From assembly GCF_015352425.1 (NCBI RefSeq), contig NZ_JADKNH010000014.1:62001-126000 (forward strand): a stretch of DNA of 64,000 nucleotides, read 5' to 3'. The position numbers were made by a program, and so were the translations under genes. This stretch comes from Fusibacter ferrireducens. Lineage in GTDB: Bacteria; Bacillota; Clostridia; Peptostreptococcales; Acidaminobacteraceae. This document shows positions 1-7,634 of this stretch, piece after piece; position 1 is the stretch's first letter, and each line of letters begins with the position of its first letter. The notes beneath the pieces were generated by a model. It made no database searches. It worked only from the letters and a program-made list of their open reading frames with translations, and was not told the DNA's origin.

Positions 1-1
1 A

Positions 2-505
2 AGTGATGATAAAGCGATGGTCTATGTGATCCCGGTTTATTACGGTGGTGAATTTGGTCCGGACTTAGATCATGTGGCATCACAAAATCAATTGGAAGCA
101 TCGAAGGTCATAGAAATTCATACTTCAAATATTTATCGCATCTATATGCTTGGGTTCACACCAGGATTTCCCTATTTAGGGGGAATGGACGAACGCATTG
201 CAACGCCAAGATTGACACAACCTAGAACGAAGATAGAGGCAGGGTCTGTGGGGATTGCGGGTAAGCAAACGGGTATATATCCCATAGATAGTCCTGGGGG
301 CTGGCAAATCATTGGGAGGACACCTGTGAGATTATTCGATATTGAATCCGATCCACCTATGCTTTTGGAAGCTGGAAACTATATTCAATTTAAAGAGATT
401 GATTTGAAGACATTTAAAAGTATTGAAAAATTAGTATCCACGCATCAATTTAGTTGTGAAACATATGAAATATCGCGCGGAGGTGTTAAAAATGAGTTCA
501 ATTAA
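2..505 (+). CDS. pxpB: 5-oxoprolinase subunit PxpB (KipI family), 5' end outside window
   Basis: This is subunit B of the ATP-dependent 5-oxoprolinase PxpABC, which opens 5-oxoproline (pyroglutamate) to glutamate in the cytoplasm. The frame is open to the first bases of the window, so the true start lies upstream. The KipI family core is visible in GFTPGFPYLGG, in PRTKIEAGSVGIAG and in the SPGGWQIIGRTP turn. The next gene starts inside its last codons (492 versus stop at 505), which indicates translational coupling to pxpC. A pxpA (LamB/YcsF) gene is expected upstream but cannot be seen. In Bacillus, KipI was first described as an inhibitor of the sporulation kinase KinA; the neighbours favour the oxoprolinase role. 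Confidence 0.9.
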   Translation, partial: SDDKAMVYVIPVYYGGEFGPDLDHVASQNQLEASKVIEIHTSNIYRIYMLGFTPGFPYLGGMDERIATPRLTQPRTKIEAGSVGIAGKQTGIYPIDSPGGWQIIGRTPVRLFDIESDPPMLLEAGNYIQFKEIDLKTFKSIEKLVSTHQFSCETYEISRGGVKNEFN

Positions 506-1538
506 AGTCATTGCACCGGGATTGTTTAGCACGATACAGGATTTAGGACGATTAAATTATCAGCAGTATGGCATGCCCGTCTCTGGAAGTATGGATCATT
601 TTGCACATAAAATAGCCAATTTGCTTGTGGGAAATGCCGAAGATGAAGCTTTGATAGAGATGACAATCCTTGGAGGTCAATTTGAATTTAAAGCAGATGT
701 GCTGGTTGCCATTACTGGAGCCAATATGTCTCCTATGATCAATGGACAGTTGGAGGTGGGCATGTGGCGCAGTGTGCGCATTAAAAAAGGGGATCGATTG
801 ACCTTTGGACCTGCTCATAATGGTTGTAGAACTTATTTAGCAATCGCTGGGGGATATGAGATCGAGAATACTTTAGAAAGTAAATCCACATATACGCGTG
901 GAAGTCTAGGAGGGTATAAGGGCCGTACTTTCAAAAAAGAAGATGAAATAAAACTCAAAACACACAAACTGAAATTAGAGAACTTGGAAGGGCGATTTGT
1001 CAGGGCAGAGCACATTCCCACTTATACATCTGAATTAGAGCTCAATGTAGTTCTTGGGCCTCAAGAAGAAGCATTTACAGCTAAGGGCATTGCTGATTTT
1101 TTTAGTGAAACTTTTAAGATTACAAATGAGTTCGATCGTATGGGTTATAGACTTGAAGGCAAGAAAATAGAGCATGTAAATTCGGCGGATATCATTTCGG
1201 ATGGCATCGTCAGTGGCGCTGTCCAAATTCCTGCTCATGGAAATCCCATTATCATGCTTTCAGACTGTCAGACTACAGGTGGCTATACTAAAATCGCACA
1301 TGTAATCACAGTTGATTTATCAAAACTGGCTCAAGCTAAAGCAGGTGATGTCATAAAATTCAAAGCATTGGATATAGAAGAAGCGCACCAGTTGCATAGG
1401 GAGAGCGCTGAAAAGTATGAGATCATAAAAGCAGAACTAGACCAATTTCAATTGGCACCAGAGCGTAATATGAAACTTAAGCTGATGCATAAGGTTTTTA
1501 ATGTCAAAGTCAATGAAATTAAGACGAAACCTTTATAA
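492..1538 (+). CDS. pxpC: 5-oxoprolinase subunit PxpC (KipA, biotin-dependent carboxylase-like domain)
   Basis: Partner of PxpB in 5-oxoprolinase. The family opening APGLFSTIQDLGRLNYQQYG is followed by GMPVSGSMD, as in KipA/allophanate-hydrolase-subunit-2 proteins. The start at 492 is chosen because GGAGGTG (479-485) lies 6 bases upstream; an in-frame ATG at 456 has no ribosome site. The gene overlaps pxpB by 14 bases. The product is about 348 residues, normal for the family. The last ~30 residues are lysine-rich and probably variable. Confidence 0.9.
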   Translation: MSSIKVIAPGLFSTIQDLGRLNYQQYGMPVSGSMDHFAHKIANLLVGNAEDEALIEMTILGGQFEFKADVLVAITGANMSPMINGQLEVGMWRSVRIKKGDRLTFGPAHNGCRTYLAIAGGYEIENTLESKSTYTRGSLGGYKGRTFKKEDEIKLKTHKLKLENLEGRFVRAEHIPTYTSELELNVVLGPQEEAFTAKGIADFFSETFKITNEFDRMGYRLEGKKIEHVNSADIISDGIVSGAVQIPAHGNPIIMLSDCQTTGGYTKIAHVITVDLSKLAQAKAGDVIKFKALDIEEAHQLHRESAEKYEIIKAELDQFQLAPERNMKLKLMHKVFNVKVNEIKTKPL

Positions 1539-1595
1539 ATTAAGATGACATTTTTATAAACTAGGAAAAAACTCTTATAAAAAAGGAGGTAAGAG

Positions 1596-2384
1596 ATGAG
1601 GGATTTATCTTCATGTACCCCTATTGAAGTGAGGCAGATGATCAGAAACAATGAGGTGAAATCGCCCACTGCTGGAATGTGTCACGGCTATGCGCAAGGG
1701 AATTTGGTGATCTTGCCTAAGGCCTTGGCGTATGATTTTTTACTGTTCACACAGCGCAATCCAAAGCCATGTCCAGTGCTTGAAGTGAGCGATGTGGGAA
1801 TCAAAACGTTGAAAATTGCAAAGGATTCAGATATTGCCACGGACATACCGAAGTATAGGGTGTATAAAAAGGGCATTCTTGAAGGCGAGTATGACCATTT
1901 GAACTCAATGTGGAGAACGGATTTTGTCTCCTTTATACTGGGGTGTAGCTTTACTTTCGAATCCGCTCTGATGGACGAGGGCATTGGCGTAAGGCATATA
2001 GAGCAGAACTGTAATGTGCCCATGTATGTGACAGATATCATGTGTGAACCAGCAGGGATTTTTTCAGGGCCCACAGTGGTGAGTATGAGGCCGATGACAC
2101 CGGATAAAGTGATTCAAGCCATAAGGATAACTTCAAGGTATCCCGGGGTGCACGGTGCGCCCATTCATATTGGAGACCCGGGACACATCGGTATAAGGGA
2201 TATCCACAATCCGGATTTTGGCGATCCGGTAGAGATCAAAGCGAATGAAATTCCCGTATTTTGGGCCTGTGGTGTGACGCCACAGGCAGTTGCCATGAAA
2301 GTGAAACCTGAGATCATGATTACGCATGCACCAGGGCATATGTTTATAACCGATATTAAGAACAATCAATTGGCTATTGTATAG
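1596..2384 (+). CDS. DUF1445 / YcsI-family putative hydro-lyase
   Basis: A 262-residue protein of the DUF1445 (YcsI) family, whose members include putative hydro-lyases and relatives of D-glutamate cyclase. Seen here are the N-terminal TAGMCHGYAQGNLVILP segment, the GCSFTFESAL core and the C-terminal FWACGVTPQAVA and ITHAPGHMFITD motifs, all typical of the family. AAAAGGAGG sits 8 bases before the ATG. It follows pxpC by 57 bases on the same strand. Bacterial pxp loci often carry this gene, which fits a link between D-glutamate, 5-oxoproline and L-glutamate. The exact reaction is inferred, not shown. Confidence 0.87.
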   Translation: MRDLSSCTPIEVRQMIRNNEVKSPTAGMCHGYAQGNLVILPKALAYDFLLFTQRNPKPCPVLEVSDVGIKTLKIAKDSDIATDIPKYRVYKKGILEGEYDHLNSMWRTDFVSFILGCSFTFESALMDEGIGVRHIEQNCNVPMYVTDIMCEPAGIFSGPTVVSMRPMTPDKVIQAIRITSRYPGVHGAPIHIGDPGHIGIRDIHNPDFGDPVEIKANEIPVFWACGVTPQAVAMKVKPEIMITHAPGHMFITDIKNNQLAIV

Positions 2385-2458
2385 AAGCAGTGGTAAACAT
2401 AAATAAATATTTTTAACAAAGATACATTAAAATATAAAGATGTCTTAAATCTATGAAA

Positions 2459-2512
2459 ATGCCTCAAATGATTTCGTTTTTAAAACGATTTTTATGGAGG
2501 CATCTTTTTTTA
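2459..2512 (+). terminator. Rho-independent terminator after the pxp operon
   Basis: ATGCCTC (2459-2465) pairs with GAGGCAT (2497-2503), with a second inner stem CGTTTT/AAAACG, followed by a run of eight T. It separates the oxoprolinase genes from the GntR operon. Confidence 0.85.
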
Positions 2513-2574
2513 TGAATAGGACACTCTTTTAGAGTTTCTAAATGGTTTGTAGAAACAATTAAATAAAGAGCCTG

Positions 2575-2603
2575 TTGACAAGTAGATAAAGTAGTGCTAA
2601 AGT
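2575..2603 (+). promoter_or_regulatory. Promoter of the GntR-ABC operon
   Basis: TTGACA (2575-2580), a 17-base spacer and TAAAGT (2598-2603) form a good sigma-A promoter 44 bases before the GntR start. The operator dyad begins inside the -10 hexamer, so binding there should block transcription. Confidence 0.8.
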
Positions 2604-2625
2604 GTACTTATCAAACAAGTACACT
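2601..2625 (+). promoter_or_regulatory. YtrA-type operator, AGTGTA-N13-TACACT
   Basis: A perfect 9-base inverted repeat, AGTGTACTT / AAGTACACT, with a 7-base centre spans the -10 element and start point. From memory, the Bacillus YtrA regulator recognises AGTGTA-N13-TACACT, and the spacing here is exactly 13. The encoded regulator is of that subfamily, so autorepression is the simple reading. Confidence 0.75.
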
Positions 2626-2646
2626 CAAGTTCAATCGGGGGCTTTT

Positions 2647-3024
2647 ATGGAAATTATAATCAGTAGTAATACCAGCAAACCTATTTATGAGCAAATTACG
2701 TCTCAGTTCAAGGCAAAGATCATGTGTGGGGAACTGCAAACAGGTGATCCGATCCCCTCAATGCGTTCTTTGGCGAAATCTCTGCATGTAAGTGTGATAA
2801 CGGTTCAAAAGGCCTATGAAGACTTACAAAGAGACGGTTTTATAGAGACAACTGTCGGACGCGGCAGTTTTGTAGCAGCTCAAAATAAGGATTTTATTAG
2901 AGAAGAACAAAATCGCAAAGTGGAAGCGCACTTGCAAGAAGCCGTGGAGATCGGAAGAGCAAGTGGCATTCCAGTTGAAAAATTAGTTGAATTGGTGAAG
3001 CTGTTTTACCTTGAGGAGGAATAG
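2647..3024 (+). CDS. GntR-family regulator, YtrA subfamily
   Basis: A DNA-binding repressor of about 125 residues. It has the winged-helix GntR domain (PIYEQITSQFKAKI, PSMRSLAKSLHVSVITVQKA, GRGSFVA) and only a short C-terminal helical tail, which is the hallmark of the YtrA subfamily that controls adjacent ABC transporters. The ATG at 2647 is preferred over a GTG at 2602, because GGGGG lies 5-6 bases upstream and the GTG lies inside the promoter. The ATPase gene starts 2 bases after its stop. Regulation is likely through the operator at 2601-2625. Confidence 0.9.
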   Translation: MEIIISSNTSKPIYEQITSQFKAKIMCGELQTGDPIPSMRSLAKSLHVSVITVQKAYEDLQRDGFIETTVGRGSFVAAQNKDFIREEQNRKVEAHLQEAVEIGRASGIPVEKLVELVKLFYLEEE

Positions 3025-3025
3025 C

Positions 3026-3892
3026 ATGAATGAGTATGTTTTAGAGGTAAATGATGTTGTAAAAAGGTATCTGGATTTTACTTTGGACAAGGTATCTTTT
3101 AAGGTGCCCAAAGGTTCCATTGTGGGCTTGATTGGTGAAAATGGCGCTGGGAAGAGCACCACCATTAATATTGCGTTGGATTTAGTCAGAAAGGAACAGG
3201 GGACTGTTACTGTTTTGGGACAAGAAATCCCGAACGAAGCACATCATTGGAAAGAGGATGTAGGTGTTGTATTTGATGGGATTAATTTTCATGAAGCATT
3301 GACACCACTTGAAATAGGCAAGATTTTGTCTTCGGGTTATAAACAGTGGGATGATAAGGTGTATCAAAACTATTTGGCAAAATTTCAACTAGCGCAGAAT
3401 AAGAGAATCAAAGATTTTTCCAAGGGCATGAAAACGAAACTCTGTATTGCCGCGGCATTATCCCATGACCCTAAATTATTGATTCTAGATGAAGCCACCA
3501 GCGGTCTCGATCCAGTTATGCGTGATGACATGTTGGACGTCTTTTTAGATTTCGTTCAAGATGAGAATCATTCTATTTTGATGTCTTCACATATCACTAC
3601 CGACCTTGAAAAAGTGGCGGATTATATTGTCTTAATACATCAAGGTAAAATTATCTTAAGCCAATCCAAAGACGAACTCATTTATAATTACGGCATTATA
3701 AGATGTGGTGCGGCTCTTTTTGAAGCACTTGATAAAAGCGAAATATTGGCTTATCGAAAATGTGACTTTCAGTGGGAAGTGTTGGTAGCAGATAAAGCTA
3801 AATTTAAAAAGCAATATAGGGATGCTGTTATTGATAATGCATCTATAGATGATATTCTCTTGCTTTACGTAAAGGGGGAACAGGCAAAATGA
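3026..3892 (+). CDS. ABC transporter ATP-binding protein (YtrB-like)
   Basis: ATPase of an ABC-2 type exporter, acting at the inner face of the membrane. Visible are Walker A GENGAGKST, a signature-like FSKGMK in place of LSGGQ, Walker B LLILDEATSGLDP, and the H-loop MSSHITTD. The degenerate signature is usual in the YtrB/EcsA-like group. ATG 3026 is chosen for GAGGAGG upstream; a TTG at 3011 is less likely. It overlaps the permease by ATGA. Related GntR-ABC units respond to cell-envelope antibiotics, which is only an analogy here. Confidence 0.9.
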   Translation: MNEYVLEVNDVVKRYLDFTLDKVSFKVPKGSIVGLIGENGAGKSTTINIALDLVRKEQGTVTVLGQEIPNEAHHWKEDVGVVFDGINFHEALTPLEIGKILSSGYKQWDDKVYQNYLAKFQLAQNKRIKDFSKGMKTKLCIAAALSHDPKLLILDEATSGLDPVMRDDMLDVFLDFVQDENHSILMSSHITTDLEKVADYIVLIHQGKIILSQSKDELIYNYGIIRCGAALFEALDKSEILAYRKCDFQWEVLVADKAKFKKQYRDAVIDNASIDDILLLYVKGEQAK

Positions 3893-4539
3893 AAAGTTTA
3901 ATTTTAAAGGATTTGTATAATATCGGACATCATTCAAGGTCAATGCTGTTGATGCTCTTGATTTTTGGCGTTATATTCTTGCCTACAAACGGGTTGATAA
4001 GCTATGTGATCATGTGCTGTGTCATGTGCAGTATGATGATTGTAACCACTTTTGCTTTTGATGAAAATGCCAAGTGGACGAAATATGCTGTAATCATGCC
4101 CGTTTCTAAAAATCAAATTGTGCTCAGCAAGTTTATTGTACTCCTAATTTTCACTGTGATTGGCACTTTGGTGGGGAGTATCGTCGGTGGAATTGGAGGT
4201 GCTTTAATTCAAGTATTTGATTATGCACGTTTAGAGGATTGGATAAATCTGATTACCACATCAGGCATTGGGTTGGTGATTGCCTTTTTCTTTGGGAGTA
4301 TCGTCATTCCATTACTCTATAAATATGGCGCTGAAAAAGCACGTGTCTTATCTTTGGTGGCTTTCGTCTTGCCGGTAGTGGCGTGTGTTGGGCTCTATAA
4401 AGTGCTGTTGACCTTGGGTTTTGTCTTTAGTGATAGGTTGGTTTTTACTGGAATGATGCTGTCACCGGTCTTAGTATTGATCTGGTCAATTTTTATGTAT
4501 AAAATCAGTTGTAAGATATTTGGACAGCAAGAATTTTGA
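3889..4539 (+). CDS. ABC-2 type permease
   Basis: A membrane protein of 216 residues with about six hydrophobic segments, forming the channel for the ATPase encoded just before it (4-base overlap). Its N-terminal MKSLILKDLYNI and the MIVTTFAFDENAKWTKYAVIMP loop match the ABC-2 (YtrC/BcrB-like) permeases found with YtrA regulators. The substrate is unknown. No clear terminator follows before the MerR promoter. Confidence 0.85.
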   Translation: MKSLILKDLYNIGHHSRSMLLMLLIFGVIFLPTNGLISYVIMCCVMCSMMIVTTFAFDENAKWTKYAVIMPVSKNQIVLSKFIVLLIFTVIGTLVGSIVGGIGGALIQVFDYARLEDWINLITTSGIGLVIAFFFGSIVIPLLYKYGAEKARVLSLVAFVLPVVACVGLYKVLLTLGFVFSDRLVFTGMMLSPVLVLIWSIFMYKISCKIFGQQEF

Positions 4540-4606
4540 TTTGAACGATTTGAAAAAAGCTTTCGCATGAAATGTGTTTTTAAGGATTACTTAAGGGTGT
4601 ATGCTC

Positions 4607-4646
4607 TTTAAACCTTATTGTTACAATAAGGTTTAAAAGGTATAAT
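4607..4646 (+). promoter_or_regulatory. Promoter of the MerR gene with a 15-bp operator dyad over the -35
   Basis: TATAAT (4641-4646) lies 17 bases after TTGTTA (4618-4623). Arms of 15 bases (4607-4621 and 4623-4637) form a perfect dyad around T4622, with the ACCTTAT...ATAAGGT pattern common to MerR operators. The dyad centre sits at the -35 rather than mid-spacer, which suggests repression of this gene by its own product. Confidence 0.75.
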
Positions 4647-4668
4647 GGCGATGAAGGGGTGATCTAAA

Positions 4669-5502
4669 ATAGAAAAGCTAACGATTGGACAAATGGCAAG
4701 ATTAAATCAGGTTTCCGAACAAACGCTACGCTATTATGACAAGATCAAACTGCTGATGCCGGATACTGTGGATGAAACCAATGGATATCGTTATTACAGT
4801 ATCGGTCAAAGTGCATATTTGGATATGATTCAATATATGAAGTCTCTTGGCATGAGGTTGAGCGATATCAAAAAACAATTAGAGTTAAAAGACCCGTCAA
4901 TGATCAAGTCTGTTCTCAGAAAGAAAAGCGATCAGATCAATACTGAGATTAGAGCGTTGAAGCAACAGCAAAGGGCAATTGAACGTACTTTGCAGTGCTA
5001 TCAACACTATGAAACATCGCCGCCTGATGGCACCATTATTCTAGAGTATATTCCAGAGAGAATAATTTATTGCATTGATGCAAATATCAATTTTTATGAT
5101 TACGGTATCGATGTTTATGAAAAGATGCTTAGAAAGCTTAAAGAAAGTTTGATATCGGATAATTTGCCTCAAATTTATTTTTGTAATGCAGGGACTATTT
5201 TGCGCCAAAAAAAATTGCAACAACATGAATTCTATTCAAGTGAAGTCTTCGTCGTCGTGGATCGTGAGTTTGTTGCAGATCAGTTGACGTCTTCGATCCC
5301 CGAAAATGCGTATCTATGTATTTATTGCGATGAGTTTGAGAAAGAAAAGGCCTATATCACTCGCCTTTTAAATAAAGTGGAAGAGGAAGGTTACAGAATT
5401 GTTGGAGATTATATCTGTGAAGTTATCGCTGAGTTTCCACTTCTTGAAAGCAAAAAACGCGGTATGTTTTTTAAACTACAGATTCCAATAAAGTTTAATT
5501 GA
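4669..5502 (+). CDS. MerR-family regulator with BmrR/GyrI-like effector domain, probable AUA start
   Basis: A MerR HTH (LTIGQMARLNQVSEQTLRYY) is followed by a coiled-coil around residues 75-115 and a GyrI/BmrR-like ligand domain ending in a GDYICEVIAEFP strand. The conserved N-terminal strand begins upstream of the first ATG (4693), which has no ribosome site. Between the in-frame stop at 4660 and that ATG there is no ATG, GTG or TTG. An ATA codon at 4669 stands 7 bases after AAGGGGTG and gives the expected MerR N terminus, so I place the start there. Multidrug or small hydrophobic ligand sensing is inferred from the domain. Confidence 0.8.
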   Translation: MEKLTIGQMARLNQVSEQTLRYYDKIKLLMPDTVDETNGYRYYSIGQSAYLDMIQYMKSLGMRLSDIKKQLELKDPSMIKSVLRKKSDQINTEIRALKQQQRAIERTLQCYQHYETSPPDGTIILEYIPERIIYCIDANINFYDYGIDVYEKMLRKLKESLISDNLPQIYFCNAGTILRQKKLQQHEFYSSEVFVVVDREFVADQLTSSIPENAYLCIYCDEFEKEKAYITRLLNKVEEEGYRIVGDYICEVIAEFPLLESKKRGMFFKLQIPIKFN

Positions 5503-5518
5503 GGTATGAAAAAACAAG

Positions 5519-5560
5519 TTGACATTATACTGACTATAACCTCTATCATTGATTATAGAG
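5519..5560 (+). promoter_or_regulatory. Candidate MerR-activated promoter (TTGACA-N19-TATCAT)
   Basis: TTGACA (5519-5524) and TATCAT (5544-5549) are separated by 19 bases, the overlong spacing typical of MerR-activated promoters. A small dyad TTATA/TATAA lies in the spacer, and a second, CTCTAT/ATAGAG (5541-5546, 5555-5560), overlaps the -10. It sits between the MerR gene and the dehydrogenase gene. The functional link is inference. Confidence 0.45.
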
Positions 5561-5577
5561 TTGGTGGGCATATGGAT

Positions 5578-5606
5578 TTGCCACTGAAACGCGATACCAC
5601 TATAAT
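5578..5606 (+). promoter_or_regulatory. Candidate promoter close to the dehydrogenase start
   Basis: TTGCCA (5578-5583), 17 bases and TATAAT (5601-5606) form a near-consensus promoter. It would start transcription only about 16 bases before ATG 5629, next to the ribosome site, so it may give a very short leader or be fortuitous. Confidence 0.5.
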
Positions 5607-5628
5607 ATGATGAAAGGGGTTTTGAATC

Positions 5629-6663
5629 ATGTATCATGAAAAAATTCGAGTTATTCAGTATGGATGTGGGAAAATGTCGAGGTATATGCTTCGATATCTG
5701 TATGAAAATGGTGCAGAAATCGTGGGCGCTGTTGATGTAAATCCTGCTGTCGTCGGCAAGGATGTTGGCGATTGGGCGGAACTTGGTGTTCAACTTGGTG
5801 TGAAAATTAGAAGCGATGCGGATGCTGTTTTGGATGAATGCGATGCAGATATTGCTGTTGTAACGCTGTTCAGCTTTATGGAGGATATCATGCCTCATGT
5901 TGAAAAGTTGGTAAGTCGTGGCATCAATGTGATCACCACTTGTGAAGAAGCGATCTATTCTTGGACGACTGCGCCAGCAATTACAAATAAGCTGGATAAA
6001 ATGGCCAAGATGCATAATTGTACAATTGTTGGTTCTGGTATGCAAGATATCTATTGGATCAATATGCTTGGATGTGTCGCTGGCGGCGTACATCGTATAG
6101 AGAAAATTGAAGGGGCTGTAAGCTACGATGTGGAAGACTATGGATTGGCGCTTGCTGAAGCTCATGGCGTGGGATTGACGCCGGAGGCATTCGAGAAACA
6201 AATTGCACATCCTGAAACACTTGAACCTTCTTATGTCTGGAATTCTAATGAAGGCATATGTTCTAAAATGGGTTGGACGATCAAATCTCAAACTCAGAAA
6301 TGCGTACCTTATTTCTATGACACAGATTTGTTTTCAAAGACACTTAATAAGACGATTCCAAAAGGCAACTGCATTGGTATGAGCGCAGTTGTGACCACAG
6401 AGACTTTCCAAGGACCGATTATTGAAACGCAGTGTATTGGGAAGGTGTACGGACCGGATGATGGGGATATGTGTGACTGGAAGATCATAGGTGAGCCAGA
6501 TACCACTTTTTGTGTGAAAAAGCCTGCCACTGTTGAACACACTTGTGCGACAATTGTCAATCGCATTCCCAATGTCATCAATGCACCTGCTGGCTATATA
6601 ACTGTGGATAAGCTTGATGAGGTGGCGTATCTATCCTATCCTATGCAAATGTATGTAAAATAG
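5629..6663 (+). CDS. 2,4-diaminopentanoate dehydrogenase-like oxidoreductase
   Basis: A 344-residue NAD(P)-dependent dehydrogenase of the dihydrodipicolinate-reductase-like group. The Rossmann start [17 protein letters not shown] and the long catalytic half containing [10 protein letters not shown] resemble the clostridial 2,4-diaminopentanoate dehydrogenase of ornithine fermentation, including its length. The rest of that pathway (oraE/oraS, ortA/ortB) is not in this window, so the substrate is uncertain. AAAGGGG lies upstream of the ATG. It is monocistronic and closed by a hairpin at 6691-6735. Regulation by the MerR protein encoded upstream is possible. Confidence 0.7.
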   Translation: MYHEKIRVIQYGCGKMSRYMLRYLYENGAEIVGAVDVNPAVVGKDVGDWAELGVQLGVKIRSDADAVLDECDADIAVVTLFSFMEDIMPHVEKLVSRGINVITTCEEAIYSWTTAPAITNKLDKMAKMHNCTIVGSGMQDIYWINMLGCVAGGVHRIEKIEGAVSYDVEDYGLALAEAHGVGLTPEAFEKQIAHPETLEPSYVWNSNEGICSKMGWTIKSQTQKCVPYFYDTDLFSKTLNKTIPKGNCIGMSAVVTTETFQGPIIETQCIGKVYGPDDGDMCDWKIIGEPDTTFCVKKPATVEHTCATIVNRIPNVINAPAGYITVDKLDEVAYLSYPMQMYVK

Positions 6664-6690
6664 AAGCTTAATTAAGGGCTGATTTCTTTT

Positions 6691-6735
6691 AAAAAAACCA
6701 CCATGCAAGAATTCGTCCTGCATGGTGGTTTAAAA
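6691..6735. terminator. 12-bp stem hairpin terminator
   Basis: AACCACCATGCA (6696-6707) pairs with TGCATGGTGGTT (6719-6730). The poly-A before the stem gives a strong T-run on the minus strand and only a short one on the plus strand. It ends the dehydrogenase transcript, perhaps in both directions. Confidence 0.75.
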
Positions 6736-6849
6736 TGCTATGAAGGGTTTGATATTTCAAATTTCAATTTACGTTGATAAATTTCATTCTAATGCTCATC
6801 TGTTTTTATAGAAAATCTCATTATGGTGTGATGGTTTGATGTAAAACAG

Positions 6850-6878
6850 TTCACTTTGATAAGTGTTTGGCGTATAAT
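6850..6878 (+). promoter_or_regulatory. Promoter of the GNAT gene
   Basis: TTCACT (6850-6855), a 17-base spacer and TATAAT (6873-6878), 37 bases before ATG 6916. Confidence 0.6.
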
Positions 6879-6915
6879 TAAGTTTAATATTAGATTAAAA
6901 TGAGGGTTAGACGAC

Positions 6916-7422
6916 ATGGTTAAGAGTGTGGATAAAAAAAAGCTATCTTTACGTCCGGTAAATAAACAGGATTTTTCCACTATTGAAGTATGGCTCAACA
7001 AAGACTATATAAAAAAGTGGTATGGTGAACCAAGCGAATGGATGTTGGAAATTAGAAATGACAGCGGCAACTTTGATTGGCTCAATCATTACATAGTTCT
7101 GTATCAGGATATGCCCATAGGATTTTGCCAGTATTATGACTGTTCGAAAACATCGGCAGGATTTGAATGGGATTCTGAACCACAGGGCACTTTTTGCATT
7201 GATTATCTGATTGGACAAGATGCTTTTTTGAAGAAAGGGCTGGGCAGTGTTATCGTCCAACAATTATGTCGTCTGGTTTGCACATTGGAAGACCCAGTAC
7301 AAATTATAGCTGATCCGGTTCCTGAAAATATAGACTCCATAAAACTTCTGGAGAAAAATGGATTTACATTAGACCCCATAACGGGTTTATATAAGATAAA
7401 AACGGAAAAGTTGAAGCGGTGA
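6916..7422 (+). CDS. GNAT acetyltransferase, AAC(6')-like
   Basis: A 168-residue acetyl-CoA-dependent N-acetyltransferase. The order LRPVNKQDF, WYGEP, IDYLIGQDAFLKKGLGS and DPVPENIDSIKLLEKNGF matches the aminoglycoside 6'-N-acetyltransferase branch of GNAT, with the acetyl-CoA loop at KKGLGS. GAGGG is placed 10 bases before the ATG. It is a single gene with its own promoter. Family resemblance does not prove resistance; many chromosomal members have unknown amine substrates. Confidence 0.8.
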   Translation: MVKSVDKKKLSLRPVNKQDFSTIEVWLNKDYIKKWYGEPSEWMLEIRNDSGNFDWLNHYIVLYQDMPIGFCQYYDCSKTSAGFEWDSEPQGTFCIDYLIGQDAFLKKGLGSVIVQQLCRLVCTLEDPVQIIADPVPENIDSIKLLEKNGFTLDPITGLYKIKTEKLKR

Positions 7423-7507
7423 GTAGGATGTATGATATCCAATCATTTGCTTTCATCCAAAATCATTTTGAGGCATCGAGAGATGGCTCAAATGTTGTTA
7501 TGAAAAA

Positions 7508-7541
7508 ACGAGGGTCTTGAATTTTTCATTCAAATCCTCGT
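7508..7541. terminator. Hairpin, possible minus-strand terminator
   Basis: ACGAGG...TTGAAT pairs with ATTCAA..CCTCGT around a 6-base loop. Six A precede the stem, so the T-run is on the minus strand. A diverged copy of this ~60-base stretch lies at about 13475-13535. Confidence 0.5.
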
Positions 7542-7634
7542 CAAGCCTCATAAACACTGTATATTTGAATCCGGTATCCAAATGAGATTAAATAGGGTGC
7601 TTAATAATCTATACTTGAGAAGGAGAAAGCGAGA

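Noticed and set aside
552-818. Minus-strand ORFs inside pxpC, and similar long antisense ORFs in other genes
   Set aside because: Shadows of real genes: no ribosome sites, biased composition and no recognisable domains.
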